Assembly: GCF_001659605.2 (NCBI RefSeq)
Contig: NC_035170.2
Coordinates: 13,806,502 to 13,870,501, forward strand
Reading direction: 5' to 3'
Origin: Manihot esculenta
Lineage: Eukaryota > Streptophyta > Magnoliopsida > Malpighiales > Euphorbiaceae
Length of the DNA stretch: 64,000 bases
Shown here: positions 22,390 to 33,861 of the stretch, piece after piece
How the letters are laid out: every line of letters begins with the position of its first letter
Numbering within the stretch: position 1 is the first letter of the stretch
The notes under the pieces: generated by a model
Seen by the model: only the letters and a program-made list of their open reading frames with translations
What the model was told of the DNA's origin: nothing
Database searches by the model: none
Position numbers and translations under genes: made by a program

Positions 22390-25300
22390 TTAAAAGAGGT
22401 GGGGATATTGCCGGAGCATAGACTCCCGTGTCTCCCAAGTGCATTCTTCTAAATTGTGGTGGTTCCAAAGGACTTTCACCATCGGGATTTCCTTGTTTCT
22501 TAACTTTCTGATTTGGGTGTCTATGATCCGTACTGGCTGCTCAACATAGGTGAGATCCTCTTGGATCTCTACATCAGGCTCACTAAGAACCTTGCTCGGA
22601 TCTGACACATACTTCTTTAACATGGAAACATGGAAAACCGGATGGATTCTTTCCATCGAAGCAGGTAAATCTAGCTTGTACGACACATTCCCAATCTTTT
22701 GCAAGATTTCAAAGGGTCCGATGTATCGTGGGGCTAGTTTACCTTTCTTCCCGAAGCGAACCACTCCCTTCATTGGAGACACCTTGAGCAATACCTGATC
22801 CCCCTCCTGAAACTCTACTAGTCTTCTGCAGATGTCTGCATAACTCTTCTGTCTGCTCGCAGCCGTCTTGATTCTCTCTCTGATGATGGGTACCACCCTG
22901 CTGGTGATCTCTACTAACTCAGGCCCTGCCAAGGCCTTTTCTCCAACTTCCTCCCAGCAAACAGGTGACCTGCACTTCCTTCCATATAAAGCTTCATATG
23001 GAGCCATCCCGATGCTAGCATGATGACTGTTATTGTAGGCAAACTCCACCAAAGGTAGATGCTGCCTCCAAGAACCGCCAAAGTCCAGCACACACATTCT
23101 TAGCATATCTTCTATGGTCTGGATGGTCCTCTCTGACTGTCCGTCTGTCTGTGGATGGAAGGCAGTGCTAAAATCCAACCTGGTACCCATGGCATCCTGC
23201 AGACTCCGCCAAAACCTGGAGGTGAACTGGGGTCCTCTATCCGACACTATAGAAACGGGAACCCCATGCAGTCTGACAATCTCGTTTACATACACCTGCG
23301 CTAACTTGTCCACAGAATAGCCACTCCTGACAGGGATGAAGTGAGCAGATTTGGTGAGTCTGTCCACAATCACCCATATGGAGTCCAATCTGTTGGACGC
23401 TGCCGGTAACCCCACTACGAAGTCCATAGCTATATTCTCCCATTTCCACTCTGGAATAGGTAGCGGGTTAAGCATTCCAGCCGGCTTCTGATGTTCCAGC
23501 TTCACCCTCTGACATACTTCGCAGGCGGACACAAACTGTGCCACTTCTTTCTTCATCGCTGGCCACCAATAAACCTTCTTTAAATCTTGATACATCTTGG
23601 TGGCTCCGGGGTGAACGCTGTATCTTGCATTATGAGCTTCTCTCATAATGTCTACCTTGAGCCCTATGTCATCTGGTACACATAATCTGCTCCCATAGCG
23701 GAGGATCCCTTTACCGTCAAATCTGAACTCACTATCATTGCCTGACTGAACAGTCCTGGCAATCTTCACTAACTCTGGGTCCTCATGCTGTTTCTGAGCC
23801 ACCTGCTCCAGAAACACGGGTGTCACTCTCATCTGTGCAATCAAAGCACCTGTACCAGACAACTCTAACTGTAGACCTTCATTCATGAGCTTGTAAAACT
23901 CCTTCACCACCGGTCTCCTCTCTGCCGTGATGTGGGATAAACTGCCTAGTGACTTCCGGCTTAGGGCGTCTGCCACAACATTCGCCTTACCCGGATGGTA
24001 CTGGATTCTGCAATCATAGTCACTGAGCAGTTCTACCCATCTCCTCTGTCTCAAATTCAAATCTCTCTGACTCAAGATGTGCTGCAGGCTCTTATGATCT
24101 GTGAAGATCTCACATTTTACCCCATAGAGGTAATGCCTCCACATCTTGAGTGCAAAGATGACTGCTGCCATCTCAAGATCGTGTGTGGGGTAATTCAACT
24201 CATGCCTCTTCAGCTGTCTAGAAGCATAAGCGATCACCTTGCCATTCTGCATCAACACACAACCCAAACCTACTCTGGATGCATCACAGAACACTGTGAA
24301 GTCCTCATTGCTAGTTGGCAGAGCTAACACTGGTGCTGAAGTCAACCTTTTCTTAAGCTCCTCGAAACTCTCTTCACACTGGTCGGTCCATACGAACCTC
24401 TGGTTCTTTCTGGTCAATCTGGTTAGAGGAGCTGCAATCTTTGAGAAGTCCTGAACGAACCTCCTATAATAACCAGCCAAACCCAAGAAACTTCTGATCT
24501 CAGTCACTGTGGTGGGTCTAGGCCAGTTAGTCACAGCCTCCACTTTCTTGGGGTCTACCTCTATTCCATTCTCTGACACTACATGCCCCAAGAATGAGAT
24601 GCTCCTCAACCAGAACTCACACTTGGAGAACTTGGCATACAAGCCATGTTCCCTCAAAGTCTGCAGAACTATCCTCAGATGATGGGCATGCTCCTCTGCA
24701 TTCCTGGAATACACTAAGATATCATCTATGAAGACAATAACAAAGTGGTCCAGGTACTGTCTAAACACTCTGTTCATGAGGTCCATGAATGCTGCAGGGG
24801 CGTTTGTTAACCCGAACGGCATTACAAGGAACTCATAATGCCCATATCTGGTCCTGAAAGCCGTCTTTGGCACATCCTCATCCCTTATCCTTAGCTGATG
24901 GTACCCCGATCTTAGATCTATTTTGGAGAAACAACCCGCTTCGGCTAGCTGGTCGAATAGATCATCGATCCTAGGCAATGGGTACCTATTCTTGGTAGTG
25001 ACTTTGTTCAACTGCCTGTAGTCGATACAAAGTCTAAGGGATCCATCCTTCTTTCTTACAAACAGCACTGGAGCACCCCAAGGTGAGGTACTCGGTCGGA
25101 TGAAGCCCTTGTCTACCAATTCTTGCAACTGTTCTTTCAATTCTTTCAACTCAGCTGGTGCCATCCTGTAGGGAGGGATAGAGATCGGTCTCGTCCCAGG
25201 CATTAACTCTATCTCGAACTCTATCTCCCTAGCAGGTGGTAAACCTGGAAGTTCGTCTGGGAACACGTCTAAGAACTCTCTGACCACTGGCACTGAGGCG

Positions 25301-27381
25301 GGCTCTCTAACCTGACTGTCTAGCTCTCTCACGTGAGCTAGAAAACCCTGACAACCCCTCCTGAGCAGCCTACGAGCCTGTAGGGCCGATATCATACCTC
25401 TAGGTGTACCCCTTCTATCTCCTTTGAAGACGATTTCTGACCCATCCTGATATCTGAACTTAACTACCTTGTCCCTGCAGTCCAAGGTAGCACCATGGGT
25501 AGATAACCAGTCCATCCCTAGAATGACGTCAAAATCAGTCAACTCTAGAACCACAAGGTCGGCGGACATGCATCTTCCCTCCACAAAAACTGGACTACAT
25601 TGGCAGACTGACTCTGCCACTGACGGGTCACACTTGGGTCCACTGACCCATAGGGGACACTCTAACTCAGAGACCATCAACCCTAACCTCTGCACGGCTC
25701 TCGGAGCGATGAAAGAATGAGATGCACCAGGGTCCATCAATGCATACACATCAGAACAACCAATGATGAGATTACCTGCCACCACGGTGTTGGATGTGTT
25801 CGCCTCTTGCTGTGTCATTGTGAAGATCCTCGCTGGAGCTGACGGACCTTCACCTCTGAAACCCGCTGAAGAAGAGGCTGCTCCTCTCCCTCTACCTCTG
25901 CCACTGGCTTGAGTTGGTGCTGGAGCTACTGGCTGAACTACACTGCCTGAACCTGTCTGCTGGGACTGTGCCATAACAGCTGCTCTAGGACAATCCCGAG
26001 CCATATGTCCCTCTTGCCCACATCTGAAGCAGGCTCTGGACCCATAGAGGCACACTCCCCTGTGTGGCTTACCACACTTCACACATGCTACATTGTCTGC
26101 ACCTGAGCTCGAGCTACTTCCTAATCCCAGACCTGACTTGATCTTGCTCCAGAACTTGTTCTTCTTCTGCTTCTTGGTGGTACTGCTCCACCTCTTACTA
26201 CCTGAATTTAAGGAAGAAGGATCCACTTTTCCCCTACCTGGGGTTTTGGAACCAGAAGGCTGTGCTGCTGACTGTTTGACTTTTCCCTCGACGATAGCAC
26301 TAGCCTCCATTCTCCTAGCCATATCGACTATGGTGTGAAAACTCTCTCTATCTGCTGACTGTACCAAGGAGGAATACCTGGGATGGAGCTTCATGATATA
26401 CCTCCTTGACTTCTTCTGATCTGTGCTAAGGTCCTGCCCAGCAAATGGCAGCAACTCCATAAACCTGTCAGTATATTCGTCTACACTCATGTCATCAGTC
26501 TGCCTCAACTGCTCGAATTCTACTATCTTCAATTCCCTTGAACTATCAGGGAAAGCCCACCCTGCAAACTCATTTGCAAAATCCTCCCATGGAAGACTGT
26601 CCACCCTCGGTTTGATGTAGTTCTTGAACCACTCACGGGCCTTCTTGCATTTTAGGGTGAACCCAGCCATTTGAATGGCTCTACTGTCATCCGCCCCTAT
26701 CTCATCTGTTATCATTTTGACCCTTTCCAAATACGCAAATGGGTCATCACCATCATCATATTGGGGAGCACCCAGCTTCATGTAGTCGGTCATCTTGACC
26801 TTGCTCCCTCTGGATGAGCTAGGGTTAGGAGGTTGAGTAACTGGGGCTGCTGGTTCTGTGGGTGGTGGAGGTGGGGCAACATTTTCTGTGGTAGGGTTTT
26901 CTGGATTTGGGTGATAGGGTGGTGGTGGATACATAGGATACTGTGGGTATGGTGGGTAATATGGTGGGTATGGCATCTGTGTGGGGTAAGGGCTAAAACT
27001 AGGGTAATCCGACGTGCCTCCCATCGAATACCCGGGGTGTTGCGAGAAATGTGGGTAGTGAGGTGGCTGTACAAATCCCGAGGCCTGAGTGCCTCCTTGG
27101 GACTCTCCCATACCCTCTTCTGACATACTAACCCCCAAACTGCCATCCCTCCTCTGGTCCACATCCATGTCATCTCCCACATCTTCTGACATACCACCTT
27201 GAACTGTTCCTCGTACTGATCTGCTCCTACCCAGATCCAGAGACCTTCTAGGGTCTCTTGCTACTCTGTCCCTGTTGAACCTGCTAGACATTGCCCTAGA
27301 CAATGCTGGAGGACGGGCGCTCGTGCCCTCATCCTCAGGTGGCACTCCAGTCAATCGCGCAGATCGACGAGTTCCTCTCAT
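22390..27381 (-). CDS. E4 gag-pol polyprotein (intact)
   Basis: One uninterrupted frame of 1663 codons starts at the ATG at 27381 (MRGTRRS), the start shared with E1; an upstream in-frame ATG at 27405 is also possible. The order is as in E2: Pro/Tyr-rich stretch; capsid-like gag domain; Cys clusters [12 protein letters not shown] and [14 protein letters not shown] (about 25986-26060); protease MDPGASHSF (about 25708-25736); reverse transcriptase with FIDD (about 24721-24735); RNase H with [10 protein letters not shown] (about 24275-24305); integrase zinc region (about 23520-23640), catalytic D in MDFVVGLP (about 23420) and SDRGPQF (about 23235); and a chromodomain-like C-terminus (about 22400-22540). 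All catalytic motifs that I can check are present. It makes the virus-like particle, copies the RNA and integrates the DNA; the chromodomain probably steers integration to heterochromatin. Confidence 0.95.
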   Translation of the reverse strand: MRGTRRSARLTGVPPEDEGTSARPPALSRAMSSRFNRDRVARDPRRSLDLGRSRSVRGTVQGGMSEDVGDDMDVDQRRDGSLGVSMSEEGMGESQGGTQASGFVQPPHYPHFSQHPGYSMGGTSDYPSFSPYPTQMPYPPYYPPYPQYPMYPPPPYHPNPENPTTENVAPPPPPTEPAAPVTQPPNPSSSRGSKVKMTDYMKLGAPQYDDGDDPFAYLERVKMITDEIGADDSRAIQMAGFTLKCKKAREWFKNYIKPRVDSLPWEDFANEFAGWAFPDSSRELKIVEFEQLRQTDDMSVDEYTDRFMELLPFAGQDLSTDQKKSRRYIMKLHPRYSSLVQSADRESFHTIVDMARRMEASAIVEGKVKQSAAQPSGSKTPGRGKVDPSSLNSGSKRWSSTTKKQKKNKFWSKIKSGLGLGSSSSSGADNVACVKCGKPHRGVCLYGSRACFRCGQEGHMARDCPRAAVMAQSQQTGSGSVVQPVAPAPTQASGRGRGRGAASSSAGFRGEGPSAPARIFTMTQQEANTSNTVVAGNLIIGCSDVYALMDPGASHSFIAPRAVQRLGLMVSELECPLWVSGPKCDPSVAESVCQCSPVFVEGRCMSADLVVLELTDFDVILGMDWLSTHGATLDCRDKVVKFRYQDGSEIVFKGDRRGTPRGMISALQARRLLRRGCQGFLAHVRELDSQVREPASVPVVREFLDVFPDELPGLPPAREIEFEIELMPGTRPISIPPYRMAPAELKELKEQLQELVDKGFIRPSTSPWGAPVLFVRKKDGSLRLCIDYRQLNKVTTKNRYPLPRIDDLFDQLAEAGCFSKIDLRSGYHQLRIRDEDVPKTAFRTRYGHYEFLVMPFGLTNAPAAFMDLMNRVFRQYLDHFVIVFIDDILVYSRNAEEHAHHLRIVLQTLREHGLYAKFSKCEFWLRSISFLGHVVSENGIEVDPKKVEAVTNWPRPTTVTEIRSFLGLAGYYRRFVQDFSKIAAPLTRLTRKNQRFVWTDQCEESFEELKKRLTSAPVLALPTSNEDFTVFCDASRVGLGCVLMQNGKVIAYASRQLKRHELNYPTHDLEMAAVIFALKMWRHYLYGVKCEIFTDHKSLQHILSQRDLNLRQRRWVELLSDYDCRIQYHPGKANVVADALSRKSLGSLSHITAERRPVVKEFYKLMNEGLQLELSGTGALIAQMRVTPVFLEQVAQKQHEDPELVKIARTVQSGNDSEFRFDGKGILRYGSRLCVPDDIGLKVDIMREAHNARYSVHPGATKMYQDLKKVYWWPAMKKEVAQFVSACEVCQRVKLEHQKPAGMLNPLPIPEWKWENIAMDFVVGLPAASNRLDSIWVIVDRLTKSAHFIPVRSGYSVDKLAQVYVNEIVRLHGVPVSIVSDRGPQFTSRFWRSLQDAMGTRLDFSTAFHPQTDGQSERTIQTIEDMLRMCVLDFGGSWRQHLPLVEFAYNNSHHASIGMAPYEALYGRKCRSPVCWEEVGEKALAGPELVEITSRVVPIIRERIKTAASRQKSYADICRRLVEFQEGDQVLLKVSPMKGVVRFGKKGKLAPRYIGPFEILQKIGNVSYKLDLPASMERIHPVFHVSMLKKYVSDPSKVLSEPDVEIQEDLTYVEQPVRIIDTQIRKLRNKEIPMVKVLWNHHNLEECTWETRESMLRQYPHLF

Positions 27382-27637
27382 CCTATTCTCTGAAAAACAG
27401 CTCATAACAAGCAAACATTAGCATCATATGGTTCATGTGGGCACACATGAACCCGCATCACATACATCACATATCATAGTACATCATTAATGCACATGCA
27501 TATTATCATGGCATTTCACATCATCATGTAAGACAGGACTCTACATCCTATCCTAGTGGACATGACCTTTCCTATTGTGCTTGACCTTCTATAACATCTA
27601 TGAGCCCAACACTCTAGGTCCGATCATATGAACCTAG

Positions 27638-27650
27638 GGCTCTGATACCA
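27638..27650 (-). promoter_or_regulatory. E4 primer-binding site (initiator tRNA-Met)
   Basis: The minus strand reads TGGTATCAGAGCC, three bases inside the 5' LTR. Confidence 0.93.
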
Positions 27651-27653
27651 TTC

Positions 27654-29908
27654 TGTAACAGCCCGGAAATCCGGACCGCTACCGGCGCTAGGATCCAGAT
27701 CGGCGTAAGGCCGCCGGGACCCGTAGCAAGCCTGACATATATCCTGTAAACCTGTAAATCCCATACATGATCAACAAAACTCATAAACCTGTAAACATTC
27801 TCATATAACAACCAAGCTCAACCTGTACATAAACATAAACATATCATAAACCTCCACTGGAGCCTTCATCAAATGCTCCAATGGGGTATCTCATCATACA
27901 TAAGCTTGGCTGAAACATAACCTCATATCTCATATCACAAAGACCATGTACATACAAATGGGATTAACAATCTGTATTGGTCAAGCACAACTCTATCCTC
28001 AATATTCAAATTACATAACATAACTTAAAACACTTTTACATTACATCATAATACAATTGTCATGTCCACAATCTAACTATTACATAACATCACTTCATAC
28101 TCTGGCTAACCTCCTGGTCTACCCTGTACCTGCACATCTGGGGTTAGGGGAGAGGGGTGAGCTATAAAGCCCAGTGAGCAGAATAGAGAAAAACATATAT
28201 TAAATATTTCATGCTTCCATGAAATGCAACACATCACAAACATATCACATAAGGATGGTATTGTCACCTATAGTCCTCAACATAGTCCAATCGTGCCAGG
28301 GGCGTAGAATGGGCCTCACTGGTCTTTCTCTTACATACATAACATAACATAACATTCCGATATGCCAGGGGCGTAGAATGGGCCTCACTGGTCTTTCTCT
28401 TAACATAGTCCAGGGGCGTAGAATGGGCCTCACTGGCAATCCGTACCGTATCATCATCATATCATACCATAGGAGGACTAGAGGATCATCCAATAGCCAA
28501 TCCGCATCCACATCATATTATGCAATGCAACATATTCGTGAATTCTAATGCAAACAATCCTAACATATCACATGGCATATATGATGCATGAACATGCTCC
28601 AAAACATTTATATTTCATTTATTTAAAAACTTAAGGTTCATTCCACTCACATCTGGCTGAAGCTTTACAGACTCTGAAGCAGCTATTTCACTGCTGAGGT
28701 CCTCGGTTCCTCGGGTCCGAACCTACACAGGTGGACTCCAATGAGGGACCAAACATATATAAACATAACTCTAATAAACTCCCCAAAAACCCCCTAAAAC
28801 ATCCTGAAAATATCACATAGAGATATGCATGAAGTGGCTGAACAGGGCACTTTCGGCGGCACCTTCGGCGGCCGAAAGTCCTGGACAGAGACGAAACTCA
28901 GGTAGGTTCGGCGGCACCTTCGGCGGCCGAAAGTCCCAGACAGAGACGAAAGTCTCTTTTCGGGGGCAACTTCGGCAGCCGAAAGGCCTGCCTCCCCAGC
29001 CATGTTCGGCGGCCGAAAGTGCCTTCGGCTGCCGAACCTGGTTTCTGCCAAAAGGGCAGAAACTTGGCTCCTTTGTGCATTTTCGCCTCCAAACCCACAA
29101 ATCATGCAAAAACTAGTTCTAAAACATGCATACCTCACATACATTACACCTAGGGGTCTCAAGCTATCATATACCCCAACTACAACACTTCAAACAACAC
29201 ATAACAAGCTACATTGTTCAAAAATCACATAAAACCTAACATAGCTCAACTAACTTAAACATGCTTTTCTACCCCATAAAACTTCTTAAAACTTCTTTAA
29301 AACATATAAGGAGTTTAAGATCGGCCCTTACCTCTTGAAGATCGAGGGTTGAGGAGATCTAAACTTGGAGATGGGAGAAGTTCCAACTTTTGGTCTCCAA
29401 GCTCCAAAACTCGTTCTAAGCTCAAAGATCTTCAAAACCAAAGTTATAAACTTGTAAAGATCATGGAAAAAGGAAGGAAAAACTCAAGATTGGGGAAAGA
29501 TGGCGGAATGCTCACCTTGGCCGAAATGGGGAGAAAAAGCTCGCCCATTTTCGGCTAAGGGACCCTTTTATAGGTGGCTGGCCAGGCCACGTTCGGGGGC
29601 CGAATGTGCCTCCGCATCCATGCAATGTTCGGCGGCCGAACTTGACTTCCCTCACTCATGCTTTCGGGGGCCTAACGTGCCTCCAAAACGCATGCATGTT
29701 CGGCGGCCGAACCTGCTTTTCGGCGGCCGAACCTGGGTTTTCCTCCAATGCTATTTTCATGTAAAAACTCATTTTCTTTCATACTTAAAACATTAAAATA
29801 CATGAAAACATTTTATAAAACATGTTCTTACCCTTCTAGAGATTTCCGACGTTCGAGATCCCACCGGACAGTAGGGATTCCGATACCGGAGTCTAGCCGG
29901 GTATTACA
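27654..29908 (-). repeat. E4 5' LTR (2255 bp)
   Basis: It is the same as the other LTR except for a 21-bp deletion in the 13-mer block and few substitutions (for example at about 29691, 29789 and 29872). The deleted unit is one 13-mer with its spacer, consistent with slippage or recombination inside the array. The TATA box is at 29566-29572, which would drive the element's transcript leftwards. Confidence 0.94.
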
Positions 29909-30330
29909 GTGAAGCCAACAGACCACCAAACACAAGCAAAAATAATAAAAAAACACGTATATACACCTATCACCTGAAGGAGGAGAAGAAAATTCACAGA
30001 TCCGAGTAAAAGGAAGAAGACTTCCTCTTCCCATAAAGGACAAAGGAAGCCGCGAAATTGACAAGTAAAAGAGAATTGGTTCCTCAACAAATCTGAGAAT
30101 ACTAAGACCATACAACCTAAACTTATAACAAAAGGCGAAGTCAACAGACCACCAAACACAAGCAAAAATTAAAAAAAAAAACACTTATATACACCTCTCA
30201 CATAAAGGAGAAGAAGAAGAAAATTCACATATTCGAGTAAGCTCTTCCCATAAATGACAAAGGAAGCCGCAAAATAGACAAAAGAGAATTGGTTCCTCAA
30301 CAAAGAAGAAAAAAAACTAGAGAGAGATTC
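29909..30330. repeat. Host tandem duplication, interrupted by E4
   Basis: The segment from GACCACCAAACACAAGCAAA (about 29922) to TTGGTTCCTCAACAAA is repeated from about 30144. The phrase ACTAAGACCATACAACC occurs before E4 (about 19978) and again at about 30102. E4 therefore landed inside one unit of an older duplication of roughly 200 bp. The sequence has no recognisable coding content. Confidence 0.7.
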
Positions 30331-32400
30331 TACAATAATGTTAATTAAAGTATTGAAGTAATCAACATTATATAACTTGCAATCGTAAGGGTTTCTAGTG
30401 ATAATAATTCACGATATCATTATTTATTCAATATTTAAAAAAATAGAAAAAAAATGGAGTGCAGCATGCAAAGTGTGCTTTGCGCTCAATAATATGTTGT
30501 TATTAATTTATTTTTTTAATTATAATTAATTAATAAAATTTAGTCATAGTAATTTTTTATGCAACTCTCTTGAGTTTTACTTGAAAATAATAAAATAATT
30601 TATTGTGTCTCACTTGAGAGTAATAAAATAATTTAGTTAATATGTCATATTTTCTCATTTAAAATTTAAATTTAAATAAAACTAAAAAATATTTTAAATT
30701 TTAATGCCAAAAAATAAAAAATTAAATTAAATGTAAAAACTCCCAAAGATTTAACTTTTATGGTTTAGACACAAAAAGAGATACTCAAATAACTATATCC
30801 ATTACCTATTAAATTTTGTTAGAATTTGTGGCTATAATTTTTTATGTATATTTAACATTCAAAATACTAAAAATTTTTTCTTAATTATTTAGTCTAAAGT
30901 ATTTATTATATTTTCATTTCATAAATTAATAAAATAATTCAATTTATTAAAAATTATATTTAAGTAAAATTTAAAATATTAAATAGTTCAATTTTAAATT
31001 TTAACACACTGCCTTTTAGTGTAAATAAATAAAATTTTGGAAGGCTACAGTTTGATTAAAAATTATAGAGTACGCGATTATCTTTTCATCATGGATTCAA
31101 TATCTCAAACATCGATTAGATGAGATTAATTAGATGAGATGAGAGACATCCTATTGAATCTAGACGAATTTTATAAAATTCAGATTTATTTTAAAAAAAT
31201 TTTAAAAATTTAAATTTTAATATTTAATTTGAATTCCACTCAAAACTTAAATATTATGATCAACTCAAATTTAAACTCAATTAATAAAATTTAATTAATT
31301 TAAATTTTAAATATTAAAATTTTAAACTAAAAAATAAAAAAAAACTTTAATAAAATTAAACATAATTTAATTAAAATTTATTATAACTAAATTTTTAATT
31401 TAAAATATAACCTTCAATACTTTATTTTACTTAGTAGTGATTTAATAAAAATGGATTTATAATTTAGTGGGTAAAGAAAGATGGTTTTTTTAATATTCTA
31501 GATTCAATTTTCATCAACAGGAAATAATTAAATTTTTTATTTTTTATTTTTTTATTATTTAGATTTTAATATTTAAATTTTCTATTTTTTTATTATTTAA
31601 ATTTTAATATTTAAATATTTATTTATAACATTAAATATTATTTATTATTCAAATACTAAGTATAAAACTTTTAATTAATTATATAAAATATATGTAATAT
31701 AAGATTAACGATATAATATTAAATTTAATAATTATTTATTTAAATATTTTTATTATATAATAAATTAATTGAAATATATATAATAAATATATAAATTTAT
31801 ATATAAACAGTTTTGAAAGTTTTAATTAAATTTATGTAATTTTATTGTTAATATTAATAGATATTTTTATATAAAATTTATTAATATATTATCATAGATT
31901 CTTAATATGTTATTCTTTATTATTATATATCATTATTTATTTTTATATAAATATATAATTTATATTAAATTATTTTATATTGTATAAAAAATGCTATATA
32001 TATATATATAATATATAAATATAAAATATTATATAAAATAAATATATTAATATAAATACAATCAATTTAAATTATATAATTATATATACACATTATATTT
32101 AAATTTTATTAATAGAATTATATTAATTTATATTTAAATTATACAAAAAATTTAATATATAAAATTAAAAGAATAATATTAAATAAAAAATAATTATATA
32201 AATATATATATATAAACATATAAAAAATTAATAATAATAATGATTTATTAAGAAATTTAATAATTTAAAAAAATATATTTAAAAATATATATTGTAAAAA
32301 ATAAATATAAATTAATAATATAGTTATATAATTAAGATTTAGAGATATATAAATTAATAATATATATAATAATTAAAATGATATGTAATTAATTCATTAA
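30331..32400. other. Very AT-rich intergenic DNA
   Basis: The stretch is dominated by TTTAAATTTTAA-like phrases and short (AT) runs (for example 31995-32012). I see no open frame, RNA gene or element ends. Confidence 0.6.
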
Positions 32401-32402
32401 TT

Positions 32403-32475
32403 CTTGACGAGAGCAGCCAGCTTGCTCGACGAGACCAGCCAGCTTGCGAGACGAGACGAGCCAGCTTGACGAGAC
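32403..32475 (+). repeat. Short tandem repeat, about 22-bp unit
   Basis: Three imperfect copies of GACGAGACCAGCCAGCTTGC with a partial fourth lie about 170 bp upstream of the thioredoxin-like pseudogene. The GC content jumps from the AT-rich DNA to the left. Confidence 0.75.
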
Positions 32476-32644
32476 AGCTCAAATCGAATCTCAAATAGTT
32501 TGGTTTACCGCCTAGACTCACAGTACGGCAGAAGAGAAGGGACAAAGACATTACAACTCAGAAGAAACCGACGTCGTTTCTATCATCTCTCTCTGCATTT
32601 TCAATTTTCAACTTCTGAGGAGTAAGATCTTCCCTAGGGCAGCC

Positions 32645-33014
32645 ATGGAAAACCCTAAAGTTCAAGAGGTAAGCACTCATTTCTCTGTGTATACCCTTCT
32701 GCTTTGACATCGGTTTTGTTCTCTTCGAGTCTTCCTTTGTTTTGGCAGATTATAGAGAAGCAAGTACTTACCGTAGCGAAGTACGTGGCGGACAAATTGG
32801 ATGAAGAGATCACAGCACTTGAGCTTCTTGATGTCGACGATCTGGAGGCGCTGAAAGAGAGGGCGTATACAGCAGATGAAAAAGATGGCGGAGAAGCGCA
32901 GCCGTTGGATCTCCCTCGGCCATGGCGAATACTCTGAGAAGGACTTCTTCTCCGTTGTAAAAGCCAGCGAACGTTGTCGTTTGGCATTTCTATCGCCAGA
33001 ATTGGCCCTCCAAG
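32645..33014 (+). pseudogene. 5' fragment of a TXNDC9/phosducin-like thioredoxin gene
   Basis: Exon 1 is 32645-32668 (MENPKVQE). An intron follows with GT at 32669 and AG at 32747-32748. Exon 2 resumes with IIEKQVLTVAKYVADKLDEE. The next stretch contains MKKMAEKRSRWISLGHGEYSE and FFSVVKASER, which I recognise from plant TXNDC9 homologues, cytosolic thioredoxin-domain proteins linked to tubulin and chaperonin function. One extra base near 32860 shifts the frame, a few residues are missing before EKDFF, and a second frame slip follows SER near 32975. The normal WPCK cysteine would read as Ser. A donor-like AAG|GTAAAT ends the exon at 33014, and the remaining thioredoxin fold is absent up to 33822. 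It is a truncated pseudogene unless the slips are assembly errors. Confidence 0.8.
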
Positions 33015-33861
33015 GTAAATTTCCATTACCACAATTCTTTTCTTTTTTAAGTAAAAGGACTAGTGTGAAAGTGTTGTTAAGGATTTCAATAAATTATAAT
33101 TAGGCTGCATAACTTACAGTTGGAACTGAATAGGAAACTTGTTTTAAATGTATTTTTAAATAAACAAAATGCTTAAATTTTCAAAGAGAACCTTATCTGG
33201 AAGATTTTGTTGTATATCGTAATCTAGGACTATTGGGTAAATTCCATGATTATATAACCATAAATCTCCTAGATTCTTTAGCCATATTTGCGTTGTCATG
33301 AAAAAATTTGTTTTCTCTATTAGCCTCATATATTTTATATATCACTAATATACCCTTATAGCAATTATTTATTTTAACTAACTAAATTAATATCTCCAAC
33401 CTAATAATCATCCGAATGTGTTATTATCAAATATTTAATATATTAAATATGATTTTTTAAATGATTTGAAGAGCTCTTGTGGAATGGAATAAATATAAAA
33501 TGTGTTTAAATTATTAAAAATGAGGAATTGGATGATATTAAAAATATCATCCAAACATGGCCTTTAAGTTTTGTATTTCACTCGGGATAGTAAATCAACT
33601 CCATCCCACTTGGAAACTCTGATAAATTAATTAATTGATGATATCACCTATCCTAATGTAACTAATTTTTCTCAAAATTCTACTGGGGCTAAAAGTGGAA
33701 TCCCATGGGGAACTGGAATCCTAAAACATGTTGGAAATATCATTCTGCAATACTCTTGCCTGTGCCCTAAATAAATAAACGTCTTTTCGCTCAAAAGATA
33801 TATATATATATATATATACATCTTGCAGAAATTTGACGGAAACTGCCACAGACTTATTACT
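33015..33861. other. Spacer between thioredoxin-like pseudogene and F-box gene
   Basis: AT-rich, with a (TA) microsatellite at 33799-33818 and an acceptor-like TCTTGCAG just before 33829. The F-box gene may have a 5' exon here. No missing thioredoxin exon was found. Confidence 0.5.

Larger units (their letters stand above)
20010..29913 (-). mobile_element. E4: complete, apparently intact Ty3/gypsy chromovirus with target duplication
   Basis: The element body is 20015-29908. Both flanks carry GTGAA (20010-20014 and 29909-29913), the 5-bp target duplication. It has two LTRs, a tRNA-Met primer site, one long open gag-pol frame, and a hairpin with polypurine tract, all on the minus strand. The LTRs differ by a 21-bp indel (about 22007-22027 is absent from the other copy) and by only three substitutions that I found by eye. 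This is therefore a young insertion and the best candidate in the window for a mobile, autonomous element. Confidence 0.95.

Noticed and set aside
33829..33861. Earlier start of the F-box protein at 33823
   Set aside because: The codon there is TTG, not ATG. The first in-frame ATG is at 33862, though a spliced upstream exon cannot be excluded.
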